Source: Olsenella sp.
GTDB taxonomy: Bacteria > Actinomycetota > Coriobacteriia > Coriobacteriales > Atopobiaceae
NCBI GenBank assembly: GCA_022648325.1
Contig: JALCMG010000001.1
Span: 62,001 to 126,000, forward strand
Reading direction: 5' to 3'
DNA: 64,000 nucleotides
Numbering within the stretch: position 1 is the stretch's first letter; each line of letters starts with the position of its first letter. This document shows positions 36,334 through 45,371 of the stretch, piece by piece. The notes under the pieces are model-generated. The model saw only the letters and a list, made by a program, of their open reading frames with translations, was not told where the DNA came from and searched no databases. A program made the translations under genes and the position numbers.

Positions 36334-37596
36334 CTACAGGTCCGACGGCAGCGCGATGTGGCCGGCCACGGCCGATGCGGCACACACGGCCGGGCTCGCC
36401 AGGTAGACCTCGGACGTTGGGTCTCCCATGCGGCCCACGAAGTTGCGGTTCGTGGAGCTCACGCACCTCTCGCCTGCCGCAAGGATGCCCATGTAGCCGC
36501 CCAGGCACGGGCCGCAGGTGGGCGTCGAGACCACGCAGTGCGCGTCGATGAAGACGTCCATGAGGCCTTCGTGCACGCACTGCAGCCACACGCCCTGCGT
36601 CGCGGGAATCACGATGCAGCGGACGCCGTCGGCAACGGTGCGGCCGCGCAGCACCTCAGCCGCGGCGCGCATGTCCTCGATGCGGCCGTTGGTGCAGGAA
36701 CCAATGACGGCCTGGTCGATGGTGATGTCTCGGCTCTCGGCAACGGGGTGGGTGTTGCTCGGCAGGTGCGGCCAGGAGACCTGGGGCACGATGTCTGCCG
36801 CGTCGATCTTGATGACCTGCTTGTAGGTGGCGTCCGGGTCGGGGTGATACTCGGTGTACGGGCGCTCGGTGCGGCCGGCGAGCCAGGCGCGCGCTGTGTC
36901 GTCCACCTCGAAGAGGCCCGCCTTGCCGCCGGCCTCGATGGCCATGTTGGCGATGGTAAGGCGGCCCTCCACCGAGAGGTCGCGAATGGTCGAGCCGGCA
37001 AACTCCATGGCGCAGTAGAGCGCGCCGTCCACGCCGATCTTGCCAATCACGTAGAGGATGATGTCCTTGGCGCTGGCGCCAGCGGGCAGCTCGCCCTCGA
37101 TCTCGAAGCGGATGGTCTCGGGCACCTTGAACCAGGCGCGGCCGGTCGCCATGCCCACGCCGGCGTCCGTGGAGCCAACGCCGGTCGAGAACGCGCCGAT
37201 GCCGCCGTAGGTGCAGGTGTGGGAGTCCGCGCCAATGACCAGGTCACCAGGGCCCACGATGCCGCGCTCGGGGAGAAGCGCGTGCTCGATGCCCATGCAG
37301 CCCTGCTCGAAGTAGTGCGTGATGCCCATCTCGTGCGCAAAGTCGCGCGTGACCTTGGTCTGCTCGGCGCTCTTGATGTCCTTGTTGGGGCTGTAGTGGT
37401 CGGGCACCAGGCAGATGCGATCGCGGTCGAAGACGCCAGCGCCGATCTCGCGCACGGTCTTGATGGCGATGGGCGCCGTGATGTCGTTGGCGAGCACAAG
37501 GTCAAGGTCGCATTCGATGAGCTGGCCGGGCACAACCTCGGGAAGGCCCGCGTGGGCGGAGAGGATCTTCTCGGCCATGGTCATTGGACGTGCCAT
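36334..37596 (-). CDS. leuC: 3-isopropylmalate dehydratase large subunit
   Basis: A 420-residue aconitase-superfamily protein. [4Fe-4S] ligands are in [12 protein letters not shown] (~Cys298) and [10 protein letters not shown] (~Cys358 and Cys361). [20 protein letters not shown] is the conserved substrate region. The length and the separate small subunit mark the HacA/LeuC subgroup found in archaea and anaerobes. ATG 37596 abuts the leuA stop (37597), giving tight coupling, whereas leuD follows only after the structured 349-nt spacer. Confidence 0.95.
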   Translation of the reverse strand: MARPMTMAEKILSAHAGLPEVVPGQLIECDLDLVLANDITAPIAIKTVREIGAGVFDRDRICLVPDHYSPNKDIKSAEQTKVTRDFAHEMGITHYFEQGCMGIEHALLPERGIVGPGDLVIGADSHTCTYGGIGAFSTGVGSTDAGVGMATGRAWFKVPETIRFEIEGELPAGASAKDIILYVIGKIGVDGALYCAMEFAGSTIRDLSVEGRLTIANMAIEAGGKAGLFEVDDTARAWLAGRTERPYTEYHPDPDATYKQVIKIDAADIVPQVSWPHLPSNTHPVAESRDITIDQAVIGSCTNGRIEDMRAAAEVLRGRTVADGVRCIVIPATQGVWLQCVHEGLMDVFIDAHCVVSTPTCGPCLGGYMGILAAGERCVSSTNRNFVGRMGDPTSEVYLASPAVCAASAVAGHIALPSDL

Positions 37597-39132
37597 TTAC
37601 TTGCCCTCCTTGGAACGCGTGGTCTGGATCATGCGGTTGATGGCGTTGACGTAGGCCTTTGCGCTGGAGACCACGATGTCGTTGTCGGCGCCGCGGCCGG
37701 TGTAGACCCTGCCGTCCTCGGCCGTGATGCGCACCGTGACCTCGCCGATGGCGTCGATGCCGCGGGTGATGGCCTTGACCGAGAACTCCGCGAGGTCACC
37801 GCGGACGGCAACCACCTGGTCCACGGCCTTGTACGCGGCATCGATGGGGCCGACGCCCGTGGAGCAGACCACGTGCTTCACGCCCAGCTCGTCCGTGATG
37901 GTAGCCGTGGCGGTGGGCACCAGCGGATCGCCGCAGGAGACCTGCAGGGCATCCAGGGTGTAGACGGCCGCAACCTCGCGCTGGCGCTCCTGGACAATTG
38001 ACTCCAGGTCCTCGTCGTAGACCTCCTTCTTCTGGTCCGCGACCTCGAGGAAGCGCTTATAGATGTCGTCGTACTCCTCGGCGGAGAAGGTGTAGCCCAG
38101 CTCGGACAGGCGGTGGCGCAGCGCGGCGTGGCCGGAGCGCGCGGAGAGGATGATCTCGGAGCCTGCGGCGCCAACGTCCTCGGGGTTGATGATCTCGTAG
38201 GTGTCGCGCGCCTTGAGCACGCCGTCCTGGTGGATGCCGGAGCTGTGCGCGAACGCGTTGGCGCCCACGATGGCCTTGTTTGCCTGCACGCTCATACCGG
38301 TGATGCGGCTCACCAGGTGGCTTGCGCGCGTGAGCTCGCGAGTGTTGACGTCGGTGTAGGCGTCCAGCTTGTCACCGTGCATCTTGATGGCCATGACGAC
38401 CTCCTCGAGCGCGGTGTTGCCGGCGCGCTCGCCCAGGCCGTTGATGGTGCACTCAATCTGCGTGGCCCCATTCTTGACGCCCGCCAGCGCCAGCGCGGTG
38501 GCCATACCCAGGTCGTTATGGGTGTGAACGCTGATGGTGACGTTCTCGATGCCGCGGACGTTATCGGCCAGGCCCTTGATACGGGCACCGAAGTCTTCCG
38601 GCAGCTGGTAACCCGTTGTGTCCGGGATGTTGACCACGGTCGCACCCGCGTCGACGGCGGCCTGAATCACACGCTCCAGGAACTTCTGGTCCGCGCGACC
38701 CGCGTCCTCGGCGTAGAACTCCACGTCCTCGACGTAGCGCTTGGCGTACTTCACGCAGTGGATGGCCCGCTCGACGCACTCGTCCTCGGAGATGCGGAGC
38801 TTCTCGCGCAGGTGCTGCGGCGAGACGCCCAAACCCGTGTGGATGCGCGGGCGCTTGGCGGTCTTCAGGGCCTCGGCCGCACGGTCGATGTCCTTGTCAA
38901 CGGCACGCGTGAGGCCAACGACCACGGCGTCGTCACCGGCGAGATGGCCAATCTCCTGAACCGAGCGGAAGTCGCCCGGGGAGGAGATGGGGAAGCCGGC
39001 CTCGATAACGTCCACGTTCAGGCGCAGAAGCTGCCGCGCAATGACGAGCTTCTCCTCAGTGTTCATGGATGCGCCGGGCGACTGCTCGCCGTCGCGCAGG
39101 GTGGTATCGAAGATGGCGATCTTGCGGGTCAT
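37597..39132 (-). CDS. leuA: 2-isopropylmalate synthase
   Basis: LeuA condenses acetyl-CoA with 2-oxoisovalerate, the committed leucine step. The 511-residue protein has [34 protein letters not shown] [23 protein letters not shown], and the C-terminal regulatory domain (residues ~390-500; [19 protein letters not shown]) that normally binds leucine for feedback inhibition. ATG 39132 follows GGAGG at spacing 7. Preceded by the leucine-rich leader peptide. Confidence 0.95.
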   Translation of the reverse strand: MTRKIAIFDTTLRDGEQSPGASMNTEEKLVIARQLLRLNVDVIEAGFPISSPGDFRSVQEIGHLAGDDAVVVGLTRAVDKDIDRAAEALKTAKRPRIHTGLGVSPQHLREKLRISEDECVERAIHCVKYAKRYVEDVEFYAEDAGRADQKFLERVIQAAVDAGATVVNIPDTTGYQLPEDFGARIKGLADNVRGIENVTISVHTHNDLGMATALALAGVKNGATQIECTINGLGERAGNTALEEVVMAIKMHGDKLDAYTDVNTRELTRASHLVSRITGMSVQANKAIVGANAFAHSSGIHQDGVLKARDTYEIINPEDVGAAGSEIILSARSGHAALRHRLSELGYTFSAEEYDDIYKRFLEVADQKKEVYDEDLESIVQERQREVAAVYTLDALQVSCGDPLVPTATATITDELGVKHVVCSTGVGPIDAAYKAVDQVVAVRGDLAEFSVKAITRGIDAIGEVTVRITAEDGRVYTGRGADNDIVVSSAKAYVNAINRMIQTTRSKEGK

Positions 39133-39204
39133 TGCTACCTCCATTGGACGTGGACCCAGGGACTGGTACCAGGTTGCCTTGGGATGGTGGCATGACACAC
39201 GATA

Positions 39205-39254
39205 AGACCCAGCTGCCGCTGTCCCAAGGCGGGACGCGAACGCAAGCTGGGTCT
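39205..39254 (-). promoter_or_regulatory. Attenuator-type hairpin between leuL and leuA
   Basis: AGACCCAGC-TTGC and GCAGCTGGGTCT form a long stem with an inner GTCCC/GGGAC hairpin, 24 nt after the leader stop. No T-run follows, so it may act by Rho or by occluding ribosome access. The alternative pairing is GACCT-CGG-CCTAG inside the Leu-codon region with CTAGGTCCGAGGTC just after the leader stop. Confidence 0.6.
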
Positions 39255-39278
39255 AATGATACCTGCTGGACCTCGGAC

Positions 39279-39365
39279 CTAGCGTGCGCTCGCGCACGTA
39301 AGCTCTAGGCCGAATAGGTCGAGGGCGAGAAGGTCCATGGGCAGTTCCTGGTGGTTCATGCACAT
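39279..39365 (-). CDS. leuL: leu operon leader peptide (28 aa, Leu-rich)
   Basis: A 28-residue peptide MCMNHQELPMDLLALDLFGL plus ELTCASAR starts at ATG 39365 with GGGAGGG 6 nt upstream. Seven of 28 codons are Leu, clustered in the middle, and two of them are CTA, a codon expected to be rare in this G+C-rich genome. Hairpins follow immediately, then leuA. This is the layout of ribosome-mediated transcription attenuation: scarcity of charged Leu-tRNA would stall the ribosome over the Leu run and change downstream pairing. Confidence 0.85.
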   Translation of the reverse strand: MCMNHQELPMDLLALDLFGLELTCASAR

Positions 39366-39534
39366 GTTCCCTCCCCTCTTGACCATGACTGCGGTGTGCA
39401 GTCGGTGTTGCTTACTGTGGCACAGCGGCAACAATTGGACGCCGGAGTTTTGCGAGCGGTAGCCGAACAGAAACATTGCGGGGAGCACGAGAGAGCGCAG
39501 GCCGTCCCAGGCTGACTTCGAGACCTCGCTGCAT

Positions 39535-39780
39535 TGAACTCGCTTACCTTGCACAAAAGTCAGGCTTTTTGCATCGAACTGCCCTTCGTTACACCCACTC
39601 TTGAGCATTCTCAAAGTAGTCTACTCAATTATATACATAATTATTATATATTAATGCATTTATAATCTTTTTATTGGAACTGATACAGAGACACCCATCC
39701 AAACCACGTGTAACGAAGGGCAGTTCGACGCAACGAGCGGCATTTTCGTGTAACGTAAAGCCCTTCGATGCGCCCTTCCA
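39535..39780. repeat. AT-centred palindromic element with 20-bp perfect arms
   Basis: CGAACTGCCCTTCGTTACAC (39575-39594) is repeated inverted at 39708-39727, with imperfect extension outward (TTGCACAAAA against TTTTCGTGTA). A second degenerate right arm follows at ~39737-39765. The 113-bp centre is strikingly AT-rich (39620-39690). The intergenic stretch 39366-39844 holds no gene. The left flank 39420-39480 contains GCGGCAACAATT and TTTGCGAGCGG, resembling the element near 29100. Confidence 0.8.
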
Positions 39781-39844
39781 CCGTTTGTGGTTGCAAGTGC
39801 ACTCAACCTGCCATGGGTCAGCCTTAGCCCGTGGGGCTTTTGCT

Positions 39845-40495
39845 CTACGAGGAGCCAGTCGCATGGACCCGAATCATCTTTCTCACGGGAGCGCGAGAGA
39901 CGAGCAGCGTGAAGTCCGTATCGGTCACCTCGGTGAGGTAGGCATTCTCGGTGCTGTTAAAAACATACGGAACGTGGGCAACGTACTCGGTCCCCGGACG
40001 CGTGCTCACCTGCATGCCAACGCCGCGCTGGGTCTGCGGCCACAGGGCGGCGTCGTTCATGATGTCGGCAATCAGGTACTCGTTGCCCCGTGCCGGCACT
40101 AGGACCATCTGGAACGCGTCCAGCACACCATCGCTGTTCCCCTCGTTGCGTATGTGAAGCTCGACGTCCACCACGCAGTGGGCGTCACCGTGGGTTCCCG
40201 CAGGCTGGGCCGCCGCATCAGCGTCCTCCGTGCGATACGTCTCGACAAACTCGTCGTATGTCATCAGCTTGGCGCTCTGGACCATGAGGGAGTAGCCGTT
40301 GGTGTTCTCCTGCGAGTCGATCTGGAACGCCCCGTCGAGGCTCGCCCATTCTCCCTGGTCGTAGTACTCGTTTGGAATCTGGGGGAGGTTGGTGTTCACC
40401 CAGTAGATGCGGGCGGCAAGGGCCGCCACCGCAACCGCTGCCACAACGGCCATAACCACCTTGCGCACGCGACCCGTGCTGCGTTCGCTACTCAT
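39845..40495 (-). CDS. DUF5028-like membrane-anchored beta protein
   Basis: A 216-residue protein with an N-terminal anchor (VVMAVVAAVAVAALAARIYW) followed by an exported domain: GAFQIDSQENTNGYSLMVQS and KLMTYDEFVETYRTE, then beta-rich VVDVELHIRN and FQMVLVPARGNEY. This arrangement resembles DUF5028/DUF4352-like immunoglobulin-type folds found beside ABC-2 transporters in Firmicutes. ATG 40495 overlaps the ATPase stop (40488-40490), so it is the last cistron of the transporter operon. A role as accessory or immunity-like receptor is inference. Confidence 0.6.
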   Translation of the reverse strand: MSSERSTGRVRKVVMAVVAAVAVAALAARIYWVNTNLPQIPNEYYDQGEWASLDGAFQIDSQENTNGYSLMVQSAKLMTYDEFVETYRTEDADAAAQPAGTHGDAHCVVDVELHIRNEGNSDGVLDAFQMVLVPARGNEYLIADIMNDAALWPQTQRGVGMQVSTRPGTEYVAHVPYVFNSTENAYLTEVTDTDFTLLVSRAPVRKMIRVHATGSS

Positions 40496-41147
40496 GCCTG
40501 CCCCCTCTCTCCTCCGCGTTGCGCACCTTGCCGAATGCCATGTGGTACACGCGCGTGGCAACGGCATCGATGAAGCTCGCGTCGTGGCTCGACACGAGGA
40601 GCGCCGCACCCCTCTCCCGCTCCTCGCCAATGATGCGCACCAAGAGCGCCGCGCCATCCTCGTCCAGCGCGTTTGTCGGCTCATCTAGGACAAGGAGCTC
40701 CGGCGCCTCCATGATTGCCATGGCAATGCCCAGCCTCTGCCGCATGCCCAGCGAGAACTTGCGCACCGGCTTCTTGCCTGCAGGGCCCAGCCCCACGCGC
40801 TCGATCGTGCGGCGCAGGTCGTCCTTGGAGGCTACGCCGCGAATGGAAGCCAAGAGGCTCAGGTTGTCCAGCGCGTTGTAGCCGTCAAGCAAGGCTGGCG
40901 TCTCGATGAGCAGGCCCACGCTCGGTGGGAACGAGACCTCGCCCCAGAGCCTCTTGCCCGACACTTCCACGGTCCCGGAGTCCGGCCGCACAAGACCGCA
41001 CACGACGCGCATCGCCATGGTCTTGCCCGACCCGTTCTCCCCCTCAAGGCATGCGACCTCTCCGGAGTCAACGGAGAAGCTCACGGAATCCAGCACCTGC
41101 TCCGGCCCTATCTTCTTGCAGATGTCACGCACCTCTACGTAGCTCAT
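40488..41147 (-). CDS. ABC transporter ATP-binding protein (ABC-2 exporter type)
   Basis: A 219-residue ATPase with Walker A GENGSGKTMAM, signature FSLGMRQRLG (LSLGM variant typical of drug/bacteriocin exporters), Walker B LLVLDEPTNALD and H-loop VSSHD. Residues TPALLDGYNALDNL correspond to the Q-loop region. It overlaps the preceding permease by 4 nt (ATGA) and the following anchored protein by 8 nt. It should power the three adjacent membrane proteins; direction is probably export. Confidence 0.88.
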   Translation of the reverse strand: MSYVEVRDICKKIGPEQVLDSVSFSVDSGEVACLEGENGSGKTMAMRVVCGLVRPDSGTVEVSGKRLWGEVSFPPSVGLLIETPALLDGYNALDNLSLLASIRGVASKDDLRRTIERVGLGPAGKKPVRKFSLGMRQRLGIAMAIMEAPELLVLDEPTNALDEDGAALLVRIIGEERERGAALLVSSHDASFIDAVATRVYHMAFGKVRNAEERGGRHE

Positions 41148-42040
41148 GAACGACTTCCTCCCAGGTAATCGCGGCGCAAGACCACGACAAGCGGCAACAA
41201 CGAGAACAACAGGCAGCTTGCGGCTGCCGGCAGGAGCGCCTGCCCTGCCTCAATGCCCGGCAAGAGCATCCCATCCCTCATCTCCACGGGGTAGGCGACG
41301 GTGAACACCGTGCTTCTCGCTGCCATCATGAGGTTGCCGGGAAGCACGGACGACATCACGAACAGCGACCCCGTTACCAGCGCAACCGCAACGAGAAAGG
41401 CAACGCGCACGCCCGTGACCTGCGAGAGCGCAAGCTGCCCCAGGCAGATCGCGAGCGAGGTGACCACGGCGAGGGCAACGCCCGCCCCCATGTCGTAGGG
41501 GGCCTCGGCAAGCGTGGCCCGTTCCATCGGCAACAGGTCGGGGAGCCAAGAGGATGCCTGAAGGGTCAAGCCTCCGTTGGCCAATGCCGTTGCCACGGCG
41601 CAGCACGCCATGACGGCGCCCCAATAGAGCAGGCACTCCGTCACCATCGCCACGACATGCCCAAGCCAGAAGGACCACCTGCTACCAACTGCCACAAGGC
41701 AGGCATCGAGGTAGCCGTCCTCCCTCGCAACGGTCACGGAGAGCACGCACGGCAGAAGAACGACCGTGAGCCACCCAAAGGGAATGTTCAACGGGCGCAT
41801 CTCCGTGGGCTGCGATCCATGGGGATAGGGCTGAGAGATGCCGGCCATCACGCTCACCCAGAAGTCGCCCATGCCGGGGGGCGTGGCAACACCCGCCATC
41901 TGCACGCGAAGGGCGAGCGAGAGGCACAGGACGCCAGAGATCACCAGGCCGCCCACGCAGACCGCGGCCAACTCCCTGCGAGACGACCACAGCACCGCCC
42001 TCGCAGTCCGCAGGGCTAGCCAGACAAGACGCCCACTCAT
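41144..42040 (-). CDS. ABC-2-type transporter membrane protein 3
   Basis: A 298-residue protein with six predicted membrane segments, the first at residues ~26-46 (AAVCVGGLVISGVLCLSLAL) and the last near the C-terminus (LFSLLPLVVVLRRDYLG). It has an extracytoplasmic loop of ~60 residues after the first helix (GVATPPGMGDFWVSVMAGIS). Positively charged VAREDGYLDACLVAVGSRW is the usual cytoplasmic coupling segment. No family signature beyond the general ABC-2 architecture. Overlaps both neighbours by 4 nt. Confidence 0.75.
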   Translation of the reverse strand: MSGRLVWLALRTARAVLWSSRRELAAVCVGGLVISGVLCLSLALRVQMAGVATPPGMGDFWVSVMAGISQPYPHGSQPTEMRPLNIPFGWLTVVLLPCVLSVTVAREDGYLDACLVAVGSRWSFWLGHVVAMVTECLLYWGAVMACCAVATALANGGLTLQASSWLPDLLPMERATLAEAPYDMGAGVALAVVTSLAICLGQLALSQVTGVRVAFLVAVALVTGSLFVMSSVLPGNLMMAARSTVFTVAYPVEMRDGMLLPGIEAGQALLPAAASCLLFSLLPLVVVLRRDYLGGSRS

Positions 42041-42882
42041 CGCCTTGCCCCCTTGCCCCTGATGCCAAGATCCAGCCTCGAGAAACGCAGCGCGCCAACA
42101 AGCACCATCACCACGGAGGGCACGATAAGCACGGCCAACCCAAGCACAGGCGGAAACGCCGGGCCGCCGTCAGGCGAGAGACCCGTGCCCAACGGGAGAA
42201 CCCTGCATGCCATGAGGAACGAACCCGGAAGCGGAACGGCCGGCGCAAGCGCGGACGCCGCGAGCACCGCAACCGCAAGCCCAAATGATGCAACGCCACC
42301 CGCCCAGAGCCCAACCACCAGCTCGAGCAGGCCGAAAAACACCGCCCCCAAAAGTCCCAGTCCGAGATAGGACAGCACGTCTCCCATCGTGCACCCCGGC
42401 GCGACAAGGCCGAGCGATATGTCTTGTATCGACTCTGGGGAAAGCGTGGGGGCAAGCCCCGCCAGTACAGACCACATAAGGCAGGCGGCAATCATGAGGA
42501 TGTAGGTCAGGACGGCGAGCAGCGCAGCAGTACAAGCGTAGGCCACCCAAGCCCCGCATCGGCTGCCGGCGGCAACGATCCCCTGATCAAATTCCCCTGT
42601 ACCCTGGATATCTATGAGGGCCATCACGCTCACAGTGCACCATACGGACATCCATCCCGCAGCGGGCAATGACGGATGGCCCATAAAAAGCCACAGCACG
42701 GCATCACCAAGGCTTGCCGTGCCGGCCCAATCGTATGCTTGCCGGATAAACTGCATCCGGCCAAGCATGGAGAGCATGGAGAACCCCACAACCAGGACGG
42801 ATACGGCAGGTGCCAGGAGCAGCCTGACGCGGCGACGCCCCATGAGCGCATGCATAAGGCGGATGGGCCTCCGGACTCTCAT
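42037..42882 (-). CDS. ABC-2-type transporter membrane protein 2
   Basis: A 281-residue protein with about six membrane segments. The basic N-terminus RVRRPIRLMHALMGRRRV precedes the first helix LLLAPAVSVLVVGFSMLSML. GEFDQGIVAAGSRCGAWVAY matches the coupling-helix position of its sister proteins (G-R/S-R pattern). It overlaps the upstream and downstream permease genes by ATGA. Similar in plan but not clearly homologous in sequence to the neighbours at this level of reading. Confidence 0.72.
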   Translation of the reverse strand: MRVRRPIRLMHALMGRRRVRLLLAPAVSVLVVGFSMLSMLGRMQFIRQAYDWAGTASLGDAVLWLFMGHPSLPAAGWMSVWCTVSVMALIDIQGTGEFDQGIVAAGSRCGAWVAYACTAALLAVLTYILMIAACLMWSVLAGLAPTLSPESIQDISLGLVAPGCTMGDVLSYLGLGLLGAVFFGLLELVVGLWAGGVASFGLAVAVLAASALAPAVPLPGSFLMACRVLPLGTGLSPDGGPAFPPVLGLAVLIVPSVVMVLVGALRFSRLDLGIRGKGARR

Positions 42883-43763
42883 AGCAGATCTCTCTTGCGG
42901 AGCGCGACCGGGGGAATGATCGAGAGCACGACCAAAGCCAGTACGGTCAAAGCCAGAGCAACCCCGCTTCCGCCATTGGCGCGCACAGACACCACGGACA
43001 GTACGTCCAAAGAGAGTAGCGCAGAGTATGGAGAATCAGTATATGTATTGAAGTACATCTGTAGCTGTTCTCCCAGAAAGGCAAAGATATGCAGCGAGAG
43101 GTATGAGGCCACAAGCGTCGGCAGGTAGCTCCCCGCTACCATCGATAGCGCTGCCACCACTGTTGCCCAAAGGCCACCCAGTACCCCTGTAATGAATGTC
43201 CAGAGGACGCAAAACGCCAAGGGCTTATTATAGAAGAGGCTCGAGAACGGCGCATACTTTAATACTCCCGCATACAACCCATCGCTTATCCAAGCGGGCA
43301 TCGCCGGCTCGATGCAAAGGTTGCAGAGCAGATTCACGGTATACGGCACCGCAATAATCGCAAACCCGGTCAAAAATACTGCAATCCACTTCGAGGCAAC
43401 GGTCACACGACGGCCCGCCCTCACACACTCCTGCTCGATGAGTCCCGACCTCATCTCCGCACTCCACGACCAAGCATAGGGGATGGCGGCAAGAATCGGC
43501 CATACCATGCGAAAGATGCCGGGGGCCAAGTCGTCAGGGCGGACAGGCATCCATAGTGCATAGGCTCCAACCGTCGAATACCCTACCTCCTTTCGCTGCC
43601 AATCGACGAGGGCCATCTCAAGGGTCGAGAAGAAGAGCTCTGACCTCACGATGGCAGTCCAGACCGCAAGAAACACGCCAAACGCCAGCGCAATCCAAAA
43701 CCAAGGGTTTCTTCCGAAAGCCTTGCGTAGCTCCATGTGCGTGGACAATTTGAGACTGCTCAC
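42879..43763 (-). CDS. ABC-2-type transporter membrane protein 1
   Basis: A 294-residue membrane protein. MELRKAFGRNPWFWIALAFG begins the first helix. WSAEMRSGLIEQECVRAGRR is the coupling segment shared with ABC-2 permeases of peptide and antibiotic exporters (S-x-E-x-R-x-G-x-I-x-Q). Six membrane segments are predicted. It is the first gene of the transporter operon; the 198-nt gap to the secreted-protein gene at 43962 contains hairpins and probably a promoter. Confidence 0.75.
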   Translation of the reverse strand: MSSLKLSTHMELRKAFGRNPWFWIALAFGVFLAVWTAIVRSELFFSTLEMALVDWQRKEVGYSTVGAYALWMPVRPDDLAPGIFRMVWPILAAIPYAWSWSAEMRSGLIEQECVRAGRRVTVASKWIAVFLTGFAIIAVPYTVNLLCNLCIEPAMPAWISDGLYAGVLKYAPFSSLFYNKPLAFCVLWTFITGVLGGLWATVVAALSMVAGSYLPTLVASYLSLHIFAFLGEQLQMYFNTYTDSPYSALLSLDVLSVVSVRANGGSGVALALTVLALVVLSIIPPVALRKRDLL

Positions 43764-43914
43764 GACGCATCACCTCCCGTGAAGTTCTCCGAATACCGCA
43801 GCCGCAGAAAGGCGAGAGGCAGGCCTCTCACCCCAGATTCGCATTGGCCCACCGTCAAGTTGACATCTCATAATTGTGTTGTTCAGGATGACCGCCCCTC
43901 CCCTAATCGAAGGG

Positions 43915-43952
43915 GCGCGCAGCAAACTCACTCCTTCACTGCGCGCCTTTCG
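43915..43952 (-). terminator. Hairpin downstream of secreted protein B
   Basis: GGCGCGCAG and CTGCGCGCC form a 9-bp stem just after the stop at 43962 on the minus strand, without a T-run. A second stem-like region (CCCCTTCG/GGGGAGGGGCGG) follows. Confidence 0.45.
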
Positions 43953-43961
43953 CGTTGAGCG

Positions 43962-44423
43962 CTAGTTGAGGGACGTGTGCCACGGCTCGTTGGAATCAGG
44001 ACTCCAGGCACCACAAACAGATCCTGAGCCATGAGGGGACATGGCGGTGAGGCGCGCCCAGCTCTCGCCGTTCTCGTGGACGTAGTTGTGAATCACGAAG
44101 TAGCCCGTGGAGTACGCAGTGGCAATCCCGCCGCGCGCGCGGTTGGTGGCACGCCCGCCGTTCGAGGTGCTGCCGTCGATGTAGAAGTTGACCCCGTCCA
44201 TGTTGATGCTATCAATCCTAAGGAAGCAGACCGAATCGGTATACTTTCGCCTCCACTGGGTCCCTTGCGTAGCCCACGTACCAGAGAAGTAGAAGCAGTA
44301 TGACGTGTTCGCCGTGTTACCCGCAGCAAACGCCGGTGATGCAGTGAACAGGACGGACGCGAGCGCTATCTGGAGGCCCAGCAAGGCGCGTGCTGCTCGA
44401 TGAAAGTGGGCGGCGTTACTCAT
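43962..44423 (-). CDS. Secreted WSPDS-ending protein B (DUF2712-like?)
   Basis: A 153-residue preprotein with a Sec signal peptide (LLGLQIALASVLFTASPAFA, cleavage after AFA). The mature ~120 residues are rich in Tyr, Ser, Asn and Trp and likely all-beta: YFSGTWATQGTQW, CFLRIDSINMDGVNFYIDGS, YFVIHNYVHENGESWARLTA, and the end WSPDSNEPWHTSLN. It has two or three cysteines that its paralogue at 45372 lacks (CFYF, SVCGAW). The first ~30 and last ~45 residues are nearly identical to the paralogue while the middle differs. The overall pattern recalls small secreted DUF2712-type proteins found near ABC-2 exporters; function unknown. Confidence 0.65.
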   Translation of the reverse strand: MSNAAHFHRAARALLGLQIALASVLFTASPAFAAGNTANTSYCFYFSGTWATQGTQWRRKYTDSVCFLRIDSINMDGVNFYIDGSTSNGGRATNRARGGIATAYSTGYFVIHNYVHENGESWARLTAMSPHGSGSVCGAWSPDSNEPWHTSLN

Positions 44424-44491
44424 GGCAATCTCCCAACTCTCGAAACGTGGCCATAGGCATCGGAAGGCCGTGGGCCGACCCGAGGCACCGC

Positions 44492-45322
44492 CTACGAGGC
44501 GCTCCCCTCTGTGGCGTCCTGGGCGAGGCCCAGCTCGACGACGGGGAGCCCCGACGTGTCGTAGGTCTTGCCCATTGGATCAACCACCAGGTAGTAGGAC
44601 GCGTCCCCGTTGTGCGACTCGTCCTCGTTGTCCCCGCCAAACACCTCGTAGCCCAGGCGGACGTCCACCGACGCCCCCTGGGGGACCCACGTGTAGCCGC
44701 TCGCCTTGTCGTTCTGGTAGACGAGGCCCTCGACCCTCGGGGCGTCAACCTCCAACTGTTCGGCAGACGATTCCACCGCCAGGGACCCGCCGGTCGTCTG
44801 AGCCAGCTCGAACATGGTGAGGAGGAGGGAGTCCGCGCCCGCACTGTCTCTCACCGACTCCCTGCACTGGGCGTCCACGTTCTCGATGTGGAGCATCACC
44901 ACGACGACGCCCCGCCCGCTGGACGGATCGGCGATGTACGGGAACTGCGCGGCCTCCGCCGATGGGTACCACACGGGCCTGGAGGCGGTGATTCTCATGG
45001 TGCCGTACCACGGGAGGGCGTCCTCGAAGCTCCCCGTGTCCCCGCTATCCCAGCCCCGTGCGGTCTCGCGCTCCTCGTAGTACCTTCCCGTCAGGTCGAA
45101 GGCCTCGCCGGCCTGGTACGACCAGCCGGGGTCGACCTCGTAGGAGCAGTCGGCCTCGTACGACCAGCCGTCGGACTCCCCCGCCTCGCCACCGGGCAGG
45201 GCCTGTGTGAGGGCCTGGTACGCCCCCGGGGCGTACGCGACGGCCAGCGTCGCGACGAGCACGGCGGCCACGGCAAGGGCGACCGCCGTCCCTCGATTGA
45301 CCCTCTTCGTCTTCCGGGCCAT
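44492..45322 (-). CDS. Membrane-anchored beta-rich protein between the two secreted paralogues
   Basis: A 276-residue protein with an N-terminal anchor (TAVALAVAAVLVATLAVAYA) and no lipobox. The exported domain contains tandem WSYEADCSYEVDPGWSYQAG and then a beta-sandwich-like body (MRITASRPVWYPS, VVVVMLHIENVD, VDVRLGYEVFGGD, ASYYLVVDPMGKTYDTSGLP). Its second half resembles the DUF5028/DUF4352-like protein at 39845 in plan: an anchored domain with paired strands. ATG 45322 is preceded by GAGGAG. It lies in one transcription unit with both secreted proteins. Possible immunity or carrier protein; inference only. Confidence 0.6.
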   Translation of the reverse strand: MARKTKRVNRGTAVALAVAAVLVATLAVAYAPGAYQALTQALPGGEAGESDGWSYEADCSYEVDPGWSYQAGEAFDLTGRYYEERETARGWDSGDTGSFEDALPWYGTMRITASRPVWYPSAEAAQFPYIADPSSGRGVVVVMLHIENVDAQCRESVRDSAGADSLLLTMFELAQTTGGSLAVESSAEQLEVDAPRVEGLVYQNDKASGYTWVPQGASVDVRLGYEVFGGDNEDESHNGDASYYLVVDPMGKTYDTSGLPVVELGLAQDATEGSAS

Positions 45323-45371
45323 GGCTCCTCCTCGGGCGCGGCGACGCGCAAGCGTCGCCGCGGCAGCTTCG

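Noticed and set aside
39133..39180. T-box riboswitch before leuA, suggested by TGGTACCA
   Set aside because: No stem I, specifier loop or AGGGTGG-ACCGCG core; the Leu-rich leader peptide explains regulation better.
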